From positions 39,083,608 to 39,147,607 of the forward strand of contig NC_083694.1 in NCBI RefSeq assembly GCF_033118175.1: a stretch of DNA of 64,000 bases, written 5' to 3'. The notes under the pieces were generated by a model. That model searched no databases, was not told the DNA's origin, and saw only the letters and a program-made list of their open reading frames with translations. The stretch is from Dama dama. Lineage: Eukaryota; Chordata; Mammalia; Artiodactyla; Cervidae. Numbering within the stretch: the stretch's first letter is position 1; each line of letters begins with the position of its first letter. Both the position numbers and the translations under genes were made by a program. Shown here one piece after another: positions 51,090-62,850 of this stretch.

Positions 51090-51298
51090 TTTTAAAATTT
51101 TATTTATTTATTTGGCTGTGCTGGGTCTTGGTTGCGGCACATGGGATCTTTGATCTTTCTTGAGGTATGCAGAATCTTTGTCTGTGACATTCGAACTCTT
51201 AGTTGCAGCATGTGGCCTCTAGTTCCCTGACCAGGATTCGAACCTGGGCCCCCTGCATTGGGAGCAAGGAATCGCCACTGGACCACCAGGGACTCTCC
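51090..51298 (-). repeat. CHR-2 type SINE (reverse)
   Basis: tttatttatttatttggctg start, ccctgaccaggattcgaacc, ending cactggaccaccagggact. Confidence 0.88.
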
Positions 51299-52261
51299 CT
51301 TTCTTGTCTTTTTCCTCATATTTTCCCCCACCACTGTTTTGGAAATTACACATTTTTTCTTCTTCAGTGGTTCTCCAAAACATTTAAATATGTGTATTTA
51401 TTTAACAAAGTCTAAAGTTAATCCAGTATTTACCTTCCCTTCAGACCCCAAATGGACTTGGTAACACTGTGCCTGGTCCGCTTCTCCTGACATATAGTAT
51501 TATTGTCTTGAACACTAAACCACATGTTTACTATTAATATTTCCTTCATGGGTGTCAGATCTACCTTATGGAAAAATTTCCTTCTTCCACAAAAAGGTTC
51601 TTCAGACGCCTCTGTAGGGAATGTCTCTTGGTGATCATCTCCACTGGCGTTCCTCTGAATATGTATTTCATTCTGACAGATACCTCACTAGACATCAGCT
51701 GACAGTATAATTTTATGAAAGAAAAAAATGTTGCTGCCATATCAGTAAACAGGATGCTGCAGTTTTCAAGCTACCACATAAGAGTGGCCCCTGAGGTGCC
51801 CCCTGAGGACACTCAGAATGAGAAAGCACAGGAGACTGGCCCCAGGTAACTGAGATGCATATCAAAGGAATGAAGTCAAGGAGCCCAGACTTTTGCATCT
51901 TTGCATACCTAGAAAATTGCTACATGCATCTACCTGAAACGTCTGGTTTTCTTTAATTAACCTTTTGATGTTCTGATTAGCTGGTCTTTGTAGCAAAAAC
52001 TCCTATATACCTTGGTTTCCCCCTTACTTACCTCTCTGGAGCTGTTTCCCAGAGCTTTCTGAGAGGCTATATCCCTGGCTTAAGTCCTCAGTTTTGTCCA
52101 CCAAATAAAACATAATTTTCCACCTTTAGGCTGTGCATTTTTTTTCAGTTGACAATTGTCATTCCTTTTTAGGACAATATCTTTTCTATCTAACTGCTTT
52201 TGGGATCTTAATGTTTGTCCTTGATGTTCTGCTGTTTTCATTCATCTGTTCATTCCATAAC

Positions 52262-52502
52262 TTTTTTTTTTTTTTCAACTGGCCTCACTGGGTCTTTGTT
52301 ACTGTGCACAAGCTTTCTCTAGTTGCAGTGAGCAGGGCTGCTCTCTTGTTGGAGAGCATGGACTAGAGGGTGCCAGCTTAGTAGTTATGATACATGGGCT
52401 TAGTTGCCCTGGCAGCATATGGGATGTTCCCAGACCAGGGATCAAACTGGTGTCCTTGCATTGCAAGATAGATTCTTAACCACTGGACCACCAGGGAAGC
52501 CC
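52262..52502 (-). repeat. CHR-2 type SINE (reverse) with target-site duplication
   Basis: T-run start. cattccataactttt is present at 52253-52267 and again directly after the copy near 52504-52518. Confidence 0.9.
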
Positions 52503-52936
52503 CCATTCCATAACTTTTATAAAGGACTTACTGGGAGCCAGCACTGTTCTTGGTGCTGAAGATACATCAGTGAGTGAACAAAGTTCCATTATGTTGATAA
52601 ACGTGGATTTCCTCTTACTAATTCTGTTTGGAGATTGTTTGGCTCCCTGGATCTTGGGTTTGGTGTCTTTCCATTTTGGAAAACTCCCCACTGTTGTTTC
52701 TTTGGATGTTACCCCTCTCTCGTACTGTCTCCCTCAGAAGCTCTGACGATATTTTTATTGGACCTTCTGACTCTGTCTTTTGTTTAACTTCTCCTGTTTT
52801 CTGCCACATCCTTCACCTCTAATCTTCAAGGCTACTGATTCTTTTATCTGGTGAATCTCTTCTATGAATTAACCTATCCATTGAATTTTTAACTTCAGTC
52901 ACTTTGTTTTTCATAGGTAGAAGTTATATTTCTTTC

Positions 52937-53290
52937 CAATTTTTTATTTGGCCATGGCATGCAGCCTGTCATTTGAGATCTTAGTTCCCCAGGGATGGAA
53001 CACATGCCCCCTGAATTGGGAGCCCAGAGTCTTAAACACTGGACCATCAGTGAAAGTGTTAGTTGCTCATTCGTGTCTGAGCAACTCCATGCAGACTTCA
53101 TGGACTGTAGCCTGCCGGGCTCCTCTGTCCATGGAATTCTCTAGGCAAGAATACTGGAGTGGGTTGCCATTCCCTTCTCCAGGGGATCTTCCTGACCTAG
53201 GGATGGAACCCAGGTCTCCCTCACTGCAGGTAGATTCTTTATCATCTAAGCCACCAGAGAAGCCCCTGGACCACCAGAGAAATCCCCTGT
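52937..53290 (-). repeat. CHR-1 type SINE (reverse) split by a Bov-tA copy
   Basis: CHR parts 52937-53050 and about 53267-53290, with ctggacca(t/c)cag repeated at the junctions. The reverse Bov-tA occupies about 53051-53266. Confidence 0.85.
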
Positions 53291-53644
53291 TTCTTTCCTT
53301 TTAAATTCTATCTGGCATCCCATTTTGCACAGTCACAATCTGGCTCTAAAATCAAGAAGTTTCCATGTGCTCTTGTCTGAGTCTCCTCTTCCTGGGCTGT
53401 GTCCCCAGTTGTGGAACAAGGAGGATCCAGGGGACCAGTTTTCATATTGTGCTCAGAGGCCCTACCTTAGTGTGGCACTGGTGATGAGAGCTTGGGATGT
53501 GCTGTCAGACTAGCTCTATTCCATATACCAGATAAGATTTCTTTTGAACAAAGCATTCGAAATAAAAGAGACTTTTCAAACTGCTGGGTTAGGGGAGCTC
53601 TAAGCTCTCTTCAAGTTTAAATCTATGATTCTGAATTTAGATCT

Positions 53645-54910
53645 CTGATATAATGTTTTAGTCACCCAGAGCCAGACATTCCAGAGTGCAAAGTCAAGTG
53701 GGCCTTAAGAAGCACTGCTGTTAATAAAGCTAGTGGATTTGATGAAAATTCCAGCAGAACTATTCAAATCCCTAAAGGAGGATGCCATCAAGGTTTTGCA
53801 TTCACTATGTCAGCAAATCTGGAAGACCCAGCAGTGGCCAAAGGACTGGAAAAGGTCAGTCCTCATCCTAATTCCCCAAAAGGGCAGTATCAAAGAATGT
53901 GCTAACCATTCAGCAATTGCACTCATCTCCCATGCTAGTAAGGTCATGCTTAAAATCTTGCATGCTAAGCTTCAGCTTTACGCAAACCAAGAACTTCCAA
54001 ATGTCCAAGCTGGTTTAGAAAAGGAAGAGGAACTACAGGTCAAATTGCTAACATTCACTGGATTATAGAGAAAGCAAGGGAATTTCAGAAAAACATCTAT
54101 CTCTGTTTCATTAACTACACTAAAGCCTTTGACTGTGTGGACCATGACAAACTGTGGAAAGCTCTTAGAGAGATGGGAATACCAGACCATCTTACCTGTC
54201 TCCTGAGAAACCTGTATGCAGGTCAAGAAGCAACAGTTAGAACCCTGTATGGAACAACTGATTGGTTCAAGATCGAGAAAGGAATACAAGAGGGTTGTCT
54301 GCTGTCATCCTGTTTGTTTAACCTATACGCTGAGCACATCGTGAGAAATACCAGACTGGATGAGTTACAAGCCGGAATCAAGATAGTGCCTCTTCTAGGG
54401 CTCCCAAATCACTGTGGATGATGACTGCAGCCATGAAATCAGCAGACGATTGCTTCTTGGCAGGAAAGCGATGACAAACCTAGGCAGTGTGCTGAAAAGC
54501 AGAGACATTACTCTGCCGGACAAAGGTCCATACAGTCAAGGCTATGGTCTTCCCAGTGGTCAATACGGTTGTGACAGCTGAGCCATAAAGAAGGCAGAAC
54601 GCCAAAGAATTGATGTCTTTGAACTATGGTGCTGGAGAAGACTCCTGAAAGTCCCTTCAACAGCAGGGAGATCAAACCAGTCATCTGAAGGGAGAGCAAC
54701 CCTGAATATTCACTGGAAGGACTGATGCTGAAGCTGAAGCTCCAGTATTTTGGTCATCTGATGCACCCAGATGACTCACTGGAAGAGTCCCTGATACTGG
54801 AAAAGATTGAGGGCAGAAGGAGAAGAGGGCATCAAAGGATAAGATGGCCAGACAGCATCAGTGATGAAATGAACATGGACTTAGGCACCACTGGGTGACT
54901 GAACAACAAT
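53645..54910 (+). mobile_element. BovB LINE, plus orientation, degraded
   Basis: Reverse-transcriptase remnants in two frames at 53733-54421 (e.g. IWKTQQWPKDWKRS, MDHDKLWKALREMGIPDHL), with frame breaks. It ends gactgaacaacaat with no intact frame. Confidence 0.9.
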
Positions 54911-55104
54911 AATGTTTTATAAAACCTGTTGACCTGTTTCCTGACAGCTTTTTCAATTTTTTGAAAATTTGTAGAATGCACTCAATAAATGTTTATGGAA
55001 TTAATAATAAATGGATAGATAAATGGGTGGTCAGACTGGTGATGGGGTTCGGGATATGCTATCCCCAAATATGGCACCTTGGCAGATCGAATATTTTAAG
55101 CTTT

Positions 55105-55612
55105 GTTGTTGTTCAGTCACTAAGTCTGCAACCCCATGGACTGCAGCACTCCTCTGTTCCTCACTGTCTTCTGGACTTTGTTCAGATTCATGTCCATTGA
55201 GTCAATGATGCTATCAAACTATCTCATCTTCTGTTGCCCCCTTCTCCTTTTGCAGCATCAGGTCTTTTCCAGTAGCCAGCTTTTCCCATCAGGAGGCCAA
55301 ACTATTGGAGCTTCAGCATCAGTTCTTCCAGTAAATATTCAGGGTTGATTTCCTTTAGGATTGACTGGTTTGACCCCCTTGCTGTCCAAGAGACCCTCAA
55401 GAGACTTCTCCAGCACCACAATTCGAAAGCATCAATTCTATGATGCTCAGCCTTCTTTATGGTCCACCTCTCACATCTCTACATGACTTACTGGAAAAAC
55501 CATAGCTTTGACTAAACAGACCTTTGTCAGCAAAGTGATGTCTCTGCTTCTCAATACACTGTCTAGGTTTGTAGTAGTTTTCCTTCCAAGGAGCAAGCGT
55601 TTTTTAATTTCA
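55105..55612 (-). mobile_element. BovB LINE 3' end (reverse)
   Basis: About 500 bp, from ttgttgttcagtcactaagt to ccttccaaggagcaagcg. Confidence 0.88.
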
Positions 55613-55619
55613 AGGGGAT

Positions 55620-56230
55620 TTTAAGCTACAGGAGTTTTTGAGAAAACAGCAGAAGCAGGAATGTCCCTCTGACCTTTCCCCAACCCTCCTGCTCTTCTTC
55701 CCTGAAACAGGTCATGAGAGGCCCGCATGCAAGATACCCTTGCTGTTTCAGGAGAAAAGAAGACATTTATCACCAGAGACAGGGGATTCTGATCAAGAAA
55801 TCTGTATGAACAAACCCTTATCTGTTAAACCCTTATCAGCTGTTAAACCTTTATCTTTCTAGTTACTTCTTTACTATTTACAACCCTAGGTTCCCAAACC
55901 TTTGTCTTGTTAATGCTTCACAGATTTCTTGTTTCTCTTGTCTAAAAGCTTCCTGCTCCAGCCACTTCTTTGGGTCTCCATTCTCTTGCATACATAAAAG
56001 TTCGAAAAAGGTTATACGCTTTTCTCCTGTTAATCTCTGTCAGTTTGGGAAATTCCCTGGTGGTCCAGTGGTTAGGACTCTGAGCTTTCTTTGCCAAGAG
56101 TGTGGGTTCAATTCCTGGTTGGGGAACTAAGATCCTGCAAGCCAAAAAAAAATTAATAATCTCTGTCAGTTTAATTTCAGACCTATCCAGAGGCCCGGGG
56201 AGGATTGAGAAAAATTTTCCTTCCTACGTT
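55620..56230 (+). mobile_element. LTR-like segment split by a CHR-1 SINE
   Basis: Has a TATA-like cataaaag near 55991 followed by U5-like text (tctctgtcagtttaatttca). A CHR-1 copy (about 56046-56145) is flanked on both sides by a near-perfect taatctctgtcagttt duplication. Family not identified; no coding region. Confidence 0.45.
56046..56147 (+). repeat. CHR-1 type SINE with 16-bp target-site duplication
   Basis: gggaaattccctggtggtcc to tcctgcaagccaaaaaaaaa. Both flanks read taatctctgtcagttt. Confidence 0.9.
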
Positions 56231-56415
56231 GGTCATCCCTCCCTCTGAAAAATTAATGCACATTTATCTAACTGAGATGTCCCATTTATCTAACTGAGGC
56301 TCAGTGAAGTCTAGGGACCATCCAGTCTCTTACAGCCCCAGTCACAGGCAGCAGTTGGGATTAAAACGAAGACTCACTGGCTCCAGAGCTGGTTTGGAGA
56401 CTCCGAGGATAGGCC

Positions 56416-57333
56416 TGTTAGGTAGTTAGAATAGGGAAAAGGAGTCCAAAATGGCGGTGGCTAAAAGACAAGGAAGGGAAAAGCCCGCGAAAATAGAACA
56501 GAGGAAGGTCAAAGGAAGGTCCAAGGGCCAGAGTGAGAACTTCAGGTAGAACAGTATTCCTGGCCAAGCCCAATTTGCATAGGGCAGGGCCAGGGGGAAG
56601 AAAAAAAAAACATATAAAAAGAGGAGCCAAAGAGCTCTCTCTCTTTCTCCCACGCATGCGTACCCTCTTTCTCTCTCTACTCCCCACCTCCCCACCACCC
56701 CGCATGCTGGCAGGCTCCTCCATTCTTGAAGAAGGAATTCATAGGGCCAGGACTTCATCTCAGGCCTATATATGCTGATCATGCTCGGCTGCCTCTCCAG
56801 TGGACTCTGAACTCTCTGCTTAGTGCCTGTGGGAACGATAATGGAAGGATAAGACCCCCTCTGGACAGGGGAATCTTGAAGATCACATCCAGGTTACTCA
56901 TTGCCTAAGAGGAAACATACCGTTATCACCCCTGTCTCCGGACAGGTCATAAACATTTTCCGTATCTATCAGGATGTAACCACAGGCTTATCGATTATTA
57001 ACTGGTTGGAACGTGACCACAAGCTTATTGATTATTAACTGTTTGGAATGTAACTGCGGGCTTATTGATTATTGACTGTTTGAACACATAACACATGAAT
57101 GATGGGGTTATTATAGTTGTATTTACCCTTCCTTTGTTTATGTAAGTCTCAAGGGAATTGGGGTGGTGGGTTTGGACACGTACACATGGGGTATAAAAGA
57201 TTTTCACAAATGCTGGTCGGGGTCCTTGGCTAAGAGGAGACTCTGCCTTGGACCCGCCGGTGTAATAAACTGTACTCCACTATCTGCATTGTCCTTCTGA
57301 GTGAGTTTGTTTCCCAGAAAGCATGGCTATAAC
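56416..57333 (+). mobile_element. Endogenous-retrovirus LTR region (probably solo LTR), inactive
   Basis: Begins tgttaggtag and ends gctataaca (TG...CA). TATA-like boxes lie at about 56612 (tataaaaa) and 57191 (tataaaag), the second followed by AATAAA at 57264. Three 37-bp direct repeats at 56971-57081 lie in the U3-like part. No primer-binding site, gag, pol or env is recognisable next to it, so it looks like LTR remains only. It could be two adjoining LTRs. Confidence 0.6.
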
Positions 57334-57720
57334 ACTCTCTTCTCTTCTCTTCTTCGAGGATGGATTCTCCTACTATCTTCTAAATAAAAGAGAGCTGTAA
57401 CACTGATTTGTCTAAGAGCTATAACATGGTCTGTCCAAGACCCAACAGCTGTGACATGCCGAGGGCTTTAATGTCCGTCACTCCAAATCTTTGTGACAAG
57501 ACAAAGAACCGAGGAGCATACACTCGCCTGACAGGCCTGATGCAAAGGAAGGATAGTGTTTCCTGCTCTGGTCCAGTTTTGACAATAGGAAAAGACACTG
57601 GCCCTCTCAGGGCAGTTTCTCTGGTTCCTAAATCTGGAAGGTTCAGTTTAGTGAAGACAAAAAATAGAGGATTTGTAAACAAGATAGGTGACTTGAGTTC
57701 TCGCTAGCAGGGAACCAAAG
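57334..57720 (+). mobile_element. Retroelement-like flank, family unknown
   Basis: Contains ctaaataaaagagagctgta and repeated agctgtaaca/agctgtgaca motifs, which look LTR-derived. A 99-codon open frame at 57408-57707 has no recognisable domain; I do not call it a gene. Confidence 0.35.
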
Positions 57721-57801
57721 GCAAGAGGAATTTGCTCCCTGTGGTTGACAGTTTCTAGAATGTCAGACAACACTATAGACAAAAAGAGCTACTCTCAGGC
57801 T

Positions 57802-58078
57802 TCTCTGGTGGTCTAGTGGTTAAGAATCTGCCTGCCAATGCAGGGCACATGGGCTTGGTCTCTGGTTCAGGAAGATCCCACATACTGTGGGGCATCTAAG
57901 CCCATGTGCCACAACTGAGCCTGCGCCCTAGAGTCGGTGCTCAGCAACAAGAGAAGCCACCGCAATGAGAAGTTTGCACACCGCAATGAAGAGTAGCACC
58001 GGTTCCCTGCAACTATCTAGATAAAGCCCATTTGCAGCAATGAAGACCCAGTGCAGTCAAAAATAAATAAGTTAAAAA
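57802..58078 (+). repeat. CHR-2 type SINE
   Basis: aggcttctctggtggtctag to cagtgcagtcaaaaataaat. Confidence 0.88.
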
Positions 58079-58121
58079 TATATAGTCTCTTTCCAAATCC
58101 CTATAGAAGCTGGTTTTTTAA

Positions 58122-58255
58122 AAATAAGTGGGAATTCTCTGGGCAGGGAGGGCATGGGATCCAGTGGTTAAGACTCAGCACTTTCACTGTTCTCCTACTT
58201 GGGGAACTAAGAGCCCACAAGCTGCAAGGTGCTCAAAAAAAAAAAAAAAAAAAAA
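58122..58255 (+). repeat. CHR-1 type SINE with poly(A)
   Basis: gggaattctctggg head carrying an extra 10-15 bp, then ccagtggttaagactcagca, A22 tail. Confidence 0.8.
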
Positions 58256-58620
58256 GGAGTAGAAAGACCACAGTAGTGAGAATGTCTGGCTTGAAAGCCC
58301 CATTACCTCAAGCATGACCCACTGGAGACTGGGCTCTGGCCTTGTTGATGCCGAAAACTCAGCCTCTGGGCACAAGGGCCTACTCGTATCTCGGAGACAG
58401 GTTTGGGTAAAATAGAAGAGAACAACTTTATTGCCTTGCAGGCAAAGGGGGATACAGCAGACTTCTGCCCCATAAAACTATGTGTCCCCCTTTGACTGGC
58501 AAAGCAATAAACCTATTCTTTTCTACTTCACCCAAAAGTCTGTCTCCAAGATTCAGTTCGGCCCTGGTGCACAGGGGCCAAGTTTTGGGCATCACTGCCC
58601 TGAACCTGGCCTCCTTGCCT
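58256..58620 (+). mobile_element. Possible LTR remnant
   Basis: ggcaaagcaataaacctatt (AATAAA near 58507) followed by cacccaaaagtctgtctcca resembles an R-U5 end. Low certainty. Confidence 0.3.
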
Positions 58621-59074
58621 CCTCCTGGTGAGTGGTAGCTCCAGCTGATCGAGCCGCAAACCTTGCCATGTTGATCTCCTCTTTTCTATTTTTCTCCTAC
58701 ATCCAGTCCATGAGTGAAATCTGCTGCACTGCCTTCAGAACAGACCCCAGAGCTTCCAGGTTTGGAGAGGTAATCTCTGCAGTGTGGCCTTTCCACCCTG
58801 CTTGGCCTGGGACACTTCCTCACCAAGAGATGGGAGAGCCCACGCAGCCTTGCAGAGCTCATCACCTGGCACGGGAATATCTTACCCTCTTTCAGGCCAG
58901 TGTGTGCTCTTTTGTTCCATTTAAACATGCCTGTCACATGGCACCCAGCCAACCCCACTGTCCTCTTCCAAGAGGGGATAAGGTGCTTCCACTGTGCACT
59001 GAGATGGCCCAGCAAGCAAACTGCCCATCAGCTGCTGGGAGACGCCTGCTGGTCCCAGGGGACCAACACCACTT

Positions 59075-59558
59075 GTTGTTCATTCACTCAGTCGTGTCCG
59101 ACTCTTTGTGATCTTATGGACCGCAGCATGTCAGCTTCTCTGTCCTCTGCTACCTCCTGAAGTTTACTCAAATTCATGTCCATTGAGTTGGTGATGCCAT
59201 CCAACCATCTTGTCCTCTGTTATCCCCTTCTTCTCCTGCCTTCAGCCTTTCCCAGCATCAGGGTCTTTTCCAATGAGCCATCTCTTCACATCAGGTGACC
59301 AAAGTATTGGAACTTCAGCTTCAGCATCAATCCTTCCAATGAGTGTTCAGGACTGATTTCTTTTAGGATTGACTGATTTCTTTTAGAATTGACTTGGACT
59401 TAAGTGACTCTCAAGAGTCTTCTCCAGCACTGCAGTTCGAAAGCATCAGTTCTTTGGTGCTCGGTCTTCTTCACGGTCCAACTTTCACATTCATACATGA
59501 CTACTGGAAAAACCATAGCTTTGACTATACAAACCTTATTGGCAAAGTGATGACCACT
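59075..59558 (-). mobile_element. BovB LINE 3' end (reverse)
   Basis: ttgttgttcattcactcagt to aaaccttattggcaaagtga, with a short internal duplication near 59355-59395. Confidence 0.88.
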
Positions 59559-59559
59559 A

Positions 59560-60010
59560 CTGATGCTGATCATGCAGTTTCTTCTCGGCATGAGCCCAGC
59601 ACTGTCCTCAGTGCCTGAGTGCCTGATGTTTTCCTTGGTGCCTCCAATACCAAGTTGCCGTGGGCATGAAACCATTCACCTCAGATTGGGACTTGAACCC
59701 AGCCAAAACCCAGTCTTCCAACTAAGATCACACACTTGGTTTCAGGACTTAATGAAGCTCAGGTTCTTTGTCTCTCGGCACAGAAGGAGTTCAGCAAGAG
59801 ACAAAATGATAGGCAAGAAGCAGATTTATTAACATAGGATACTTGTAAGAGATGCAGGTGGGCAAGTGAGGGAGCTCTGCCCCAGGATTAAGTAGACTAC
59901 AATTTTATTGTCAAAGGAAAAGGGGAGGGGAAAAGACTACCTTCTTCCAGAAGATGTGAGCTTACATCATGAGCTTCTCCTTCCTATCAGTCAGGAGAGT
60001 GTCTGACCTG
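59560..60010. other. Unassigned, possibly reverse LTR material
   Basis: agaagcagatttattaacat reads as AATAAA on the minus strand. No gene or clear repeat end. Confidence 0.3.
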
Positions 60011-60019
60011 AGGTCAAAC

Positions 60020-61600
60020 TAGGGATTGTTGTTTTTGTTCAGTTGTTGTGTCTGACTCTTTTTGACCCCATTGACTGCAGCAGGCCAGACTTCCCTGGCC
60101 TTCACTATTTCCCGGAGTTTGTTCAAATTCACATCCATTGAGTCTCTAATGCTATCTAACCATCTCATCCTCTGTCATCCCCTTCTCCTCCTGCCTTCAA
60201 TCTTTCCCGGTATCAGAGTCTTTTCCAATGAGTCAGGTCTTCACATCAGGTGGCCAAAGTATTGGAGCTTCAGCATCAGTCCTTATGAATATTCAGGGTT
60301 TATTTCCTTCAGGATTGACTGGTTTGATCTCCTTGCTGTCCAAGGGACTCTCAAGAGTCTTCTCAACCACAGTTCGAAAGCATCAATTCTTAGGCACTCA
60401 GCCTTCTTTATGGTCCAACTCTCACATCTGTACATGACTACTGGAAAAATCATAGCTTTGACTATACAGACCTTTGGTGGCAGAGTGATGTCTCTGCTTT
60501 TTAATAAGCTGTCTAGGTTTGTCATAGCTTTTCTTCCAAAAGCAAGCATCTTTTAATTTCACGGCTGCAGTGATTTTGGAGCCCAAGAAAACAAAATCTG
60601 CCACTGTTTCCATTTTTTCCCCATCTATTGGCCATGAAGTGATGAGACTGGATGTCATGATCTTAAGTTTTTGAATGTTCAGTTTTAAACCAGCTTTTTC
60701 ACTCTCCTCTTTCATCTTCATTAAGAGACTCTTTAGTTCCTCTTCACTTTCTGCCATTAGAGTAGTATCATCTGCATATCTGAGGTTGTTGATATTTCTC
60801 CTGGTAGTCTTCATTCCAGCTTGTGCTTCATTCAGCCAGGCATTTTGCATATAAGTGAAATAAGCGGAGTGACAGTATAGAAACTTGATGTACTCCTTTC
60901 CCAATTTCGAACCAGTCCATTGTTCCATGTCTGGTTCTAGCTGTTGCTTCTTGACCTGCATACAGGTTTTGCAGGAGGCAGGTGGCTTGATATTCCCATC
61001 TCTTGAAGAATTTCCCACAGTTTATTGTGATCCACACAGTCAAAGGCTTCAGTGTAGTCAACAAAGCAGATGTTTTTCTGAAATTCTCTTGCTTTTTCTG
61101 TGATCCAACAGATGTTGGCAATTTGATCTCTGCTTCCTCTGCCTTTTCTAAATCCATTTTGAACATCTGGAAATTCTCAGTTCACATACTAGTTGAAGGC
61201 TAGCTTGAAGGATTTTGAGCACTTGCTAGCATGTGAAATGAGTGCAATTGTGTGGTAGTTTGAATATTCTTTAGCATTGCCCTTGTTTGGGATTGGAGTG
61301 AAAACTGACCTTTTGTAGTCCTGTGGCCATTGCTGAGTTTTCCACATTTGCTGGCATATTGAGTGCAGCACTTTTACAGCATCATCTTTCAGGATTTTAA
61401 ATAGCTCAGCTGGAATTCCATCACCTCCAATAGCTTTGTTTGTAGTGATGCTTCATAAGGCCCACTTGACTTCATACTCCAGGATGTCTGGCTCTAGGCG
61501 ATTGACCACACCATAATAGTTATCCAGGTCATTAAGACTTTTTTTTTTTGTACACTTCTTCTGTGTATTCTTGCCATCTCTTCTTAATCTCTTAGGATTA
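60020..61600 (-). mobile_element. BovB LINE, 5'-truncated (reverse)
   Basis: Second long reverse copy, closely parallel to 24898-26430. Reverse-transcriptase remnants on the minus strand at 60422-61371 (e.g. LYAGQEATARTRHGTMDWFE, ICQQMWKTQQWPQD) broken by frameshifts. Confidence 0.92.
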
Positions 61601-61649
61601 TTATATGAAAAGAAGAGTGGTGACATTTTTCTTTCACCTAATGGCCTTG

Positions 61650-61862
61650 GGGCTTCCCAGGTGATGCTAGTGGTAAAGAACCTGCCTGCCAATGCAGGAG
61701 AAATAAAAGACGTGAGTTTGATCCCTGGGTCAGGGAAGATCCCTGGAGGAGGGCACGGCAACCCACTCCAGTATTCTTGCCTGGAGAATCCCACGGACAG
61801 AGGAGCCTGGTGGGTTACAGTCCACGGCGTCACAAAGAGTCAGACACGACTAAAGCAACTTA
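61650..61862 (+). repeat. Bov-tA SINE
   Basis: ggcttcccaggtgatgctag to agtcagacacgactaaagca, followed directly by an AC run. Confidence 0.92.

Positions 61863-61908
<46 letters not shown>
61862..61908. repeat. (AC)n microsatellite
   Basis: About 22 perfect AC units at the tail of a Bov-tA copy. Confidence 0.97.
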
Positions 61909-61909
<1 letters not shown>

Positions 61910-62074
61910 GGCCTGGGGCATATCTCGTGCCTTTATTTATGACTTTATAGTTAGCAAGGCTGTAATTTCACTACCTTCCAATAGCTTTCTTGAGTGATCA
62001 TTAACTTACAGTGGTCTCCCAAAGTTTCCTAGGTTTTCCTATCTATAGTACCCTACTAGAACTTCTACAGCTAC

Positions 62075-62212
62075 CTGTTGTTGTGTATGCTGTCATGTCC
62101 GACTGTTTTGTGACCCCATGGACTATAACTCACCAGGCTCCTCTGTCCATGAGATTTCCCAGGCAAGAATACTGGAGTGGGTTGCCATTTCCCTTTCTAA
62201 GGGATCTTTCTG
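62075..62212 (-). repeat. Bov-tA/BovA SINE fragment (reverse)
   Basis: ttgttgtgtatgctgtcatg to tttctaagggatctttctgg, lacking the tRNA-like end. Confidence 0.85.
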
Positions 62213-62314
62213 GCCTATTCCTGACTTGTTCTATCCCTATCAGGCAGAAGTACCTGAAGAACTCCCCTAGATTGATATAGCTGGTGCCTGGTGCTCTGCT
62301 TGGCCTGACCACTT

Positions 62315-62480
62315 GTCACCACCCCCACCTCTCTGTCCAACACTATCCTTCTAGACCATAAATCAGACCATGTCCAACTCTGCCCAAAGCCCTCCAGCAG
62401 CTCCCATCTCATTCAAAGTTCTTGAAATGACCTTCTGACTGCGTCATCTGGCCCCTGCTGCCTCCCTGACCTCATTCCTT
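62315..62480 (+). repeat. L2-like fragment
   Basis: gcccaaagccctccagcagc, ctcattcaaagttcttgaaa. Confidence 0.45.
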
Positions 62481-62576
62481 CTTCCTGTTCTCATCTGCTC
62501 CTGATATGTTCAAGGAGCACATACACTGCCAGCCTCCCACGTGCCAGGAACTGGTATAAACAAGAGAACTGGAGAC

Positions 62577-62850
62577 CTCCCTGGTGGTAGAGTGGGTAGG
62601 AATCCACCTGCCAATGGAGGAGACACAGGTTTGACCCCTGGTCCTAGAAGATTCCACATGCCGCAGCTAAGCCCATGCACCACAAGTACTGAAGCCCACA
62701 TCCCTACAGCCTGTGCTCTGCAGTTATTAAAGAAGCCACCGCAAGAAGCAGCTCGCACTGCAACTAGAGTAACCTCCGCTCTCTGCAACTGGAGAAAACC
62801 TGTGTGCAGCAATGAAGACCCAGTGCAGCCAAAATTTTTTTTTAAAAAAG
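62577..62850 (+). repeat. CHR-2 type SINE
   Basis: gagacctccctggtggtaga to cccagtgcagccaaaatttt. Confidence 0.85.

Larger units (their letters stand above)
50390..52260. other. Intergenic, mostly single-copy-looking
   Basis: Outside the MIR-like (50565-50690) and CHR-2 (51090-51298) copies, I see only AT-rich text without frames or terminal motifs in 50700-51080 and 51300-52250. Confidence 0.45.

Noticed and set aside
57408..57707. 99-codon open frame in retroelement-like DNA
   Set aside because: No domain, no initiation or splice context, and it lies in LTR-like sequence.
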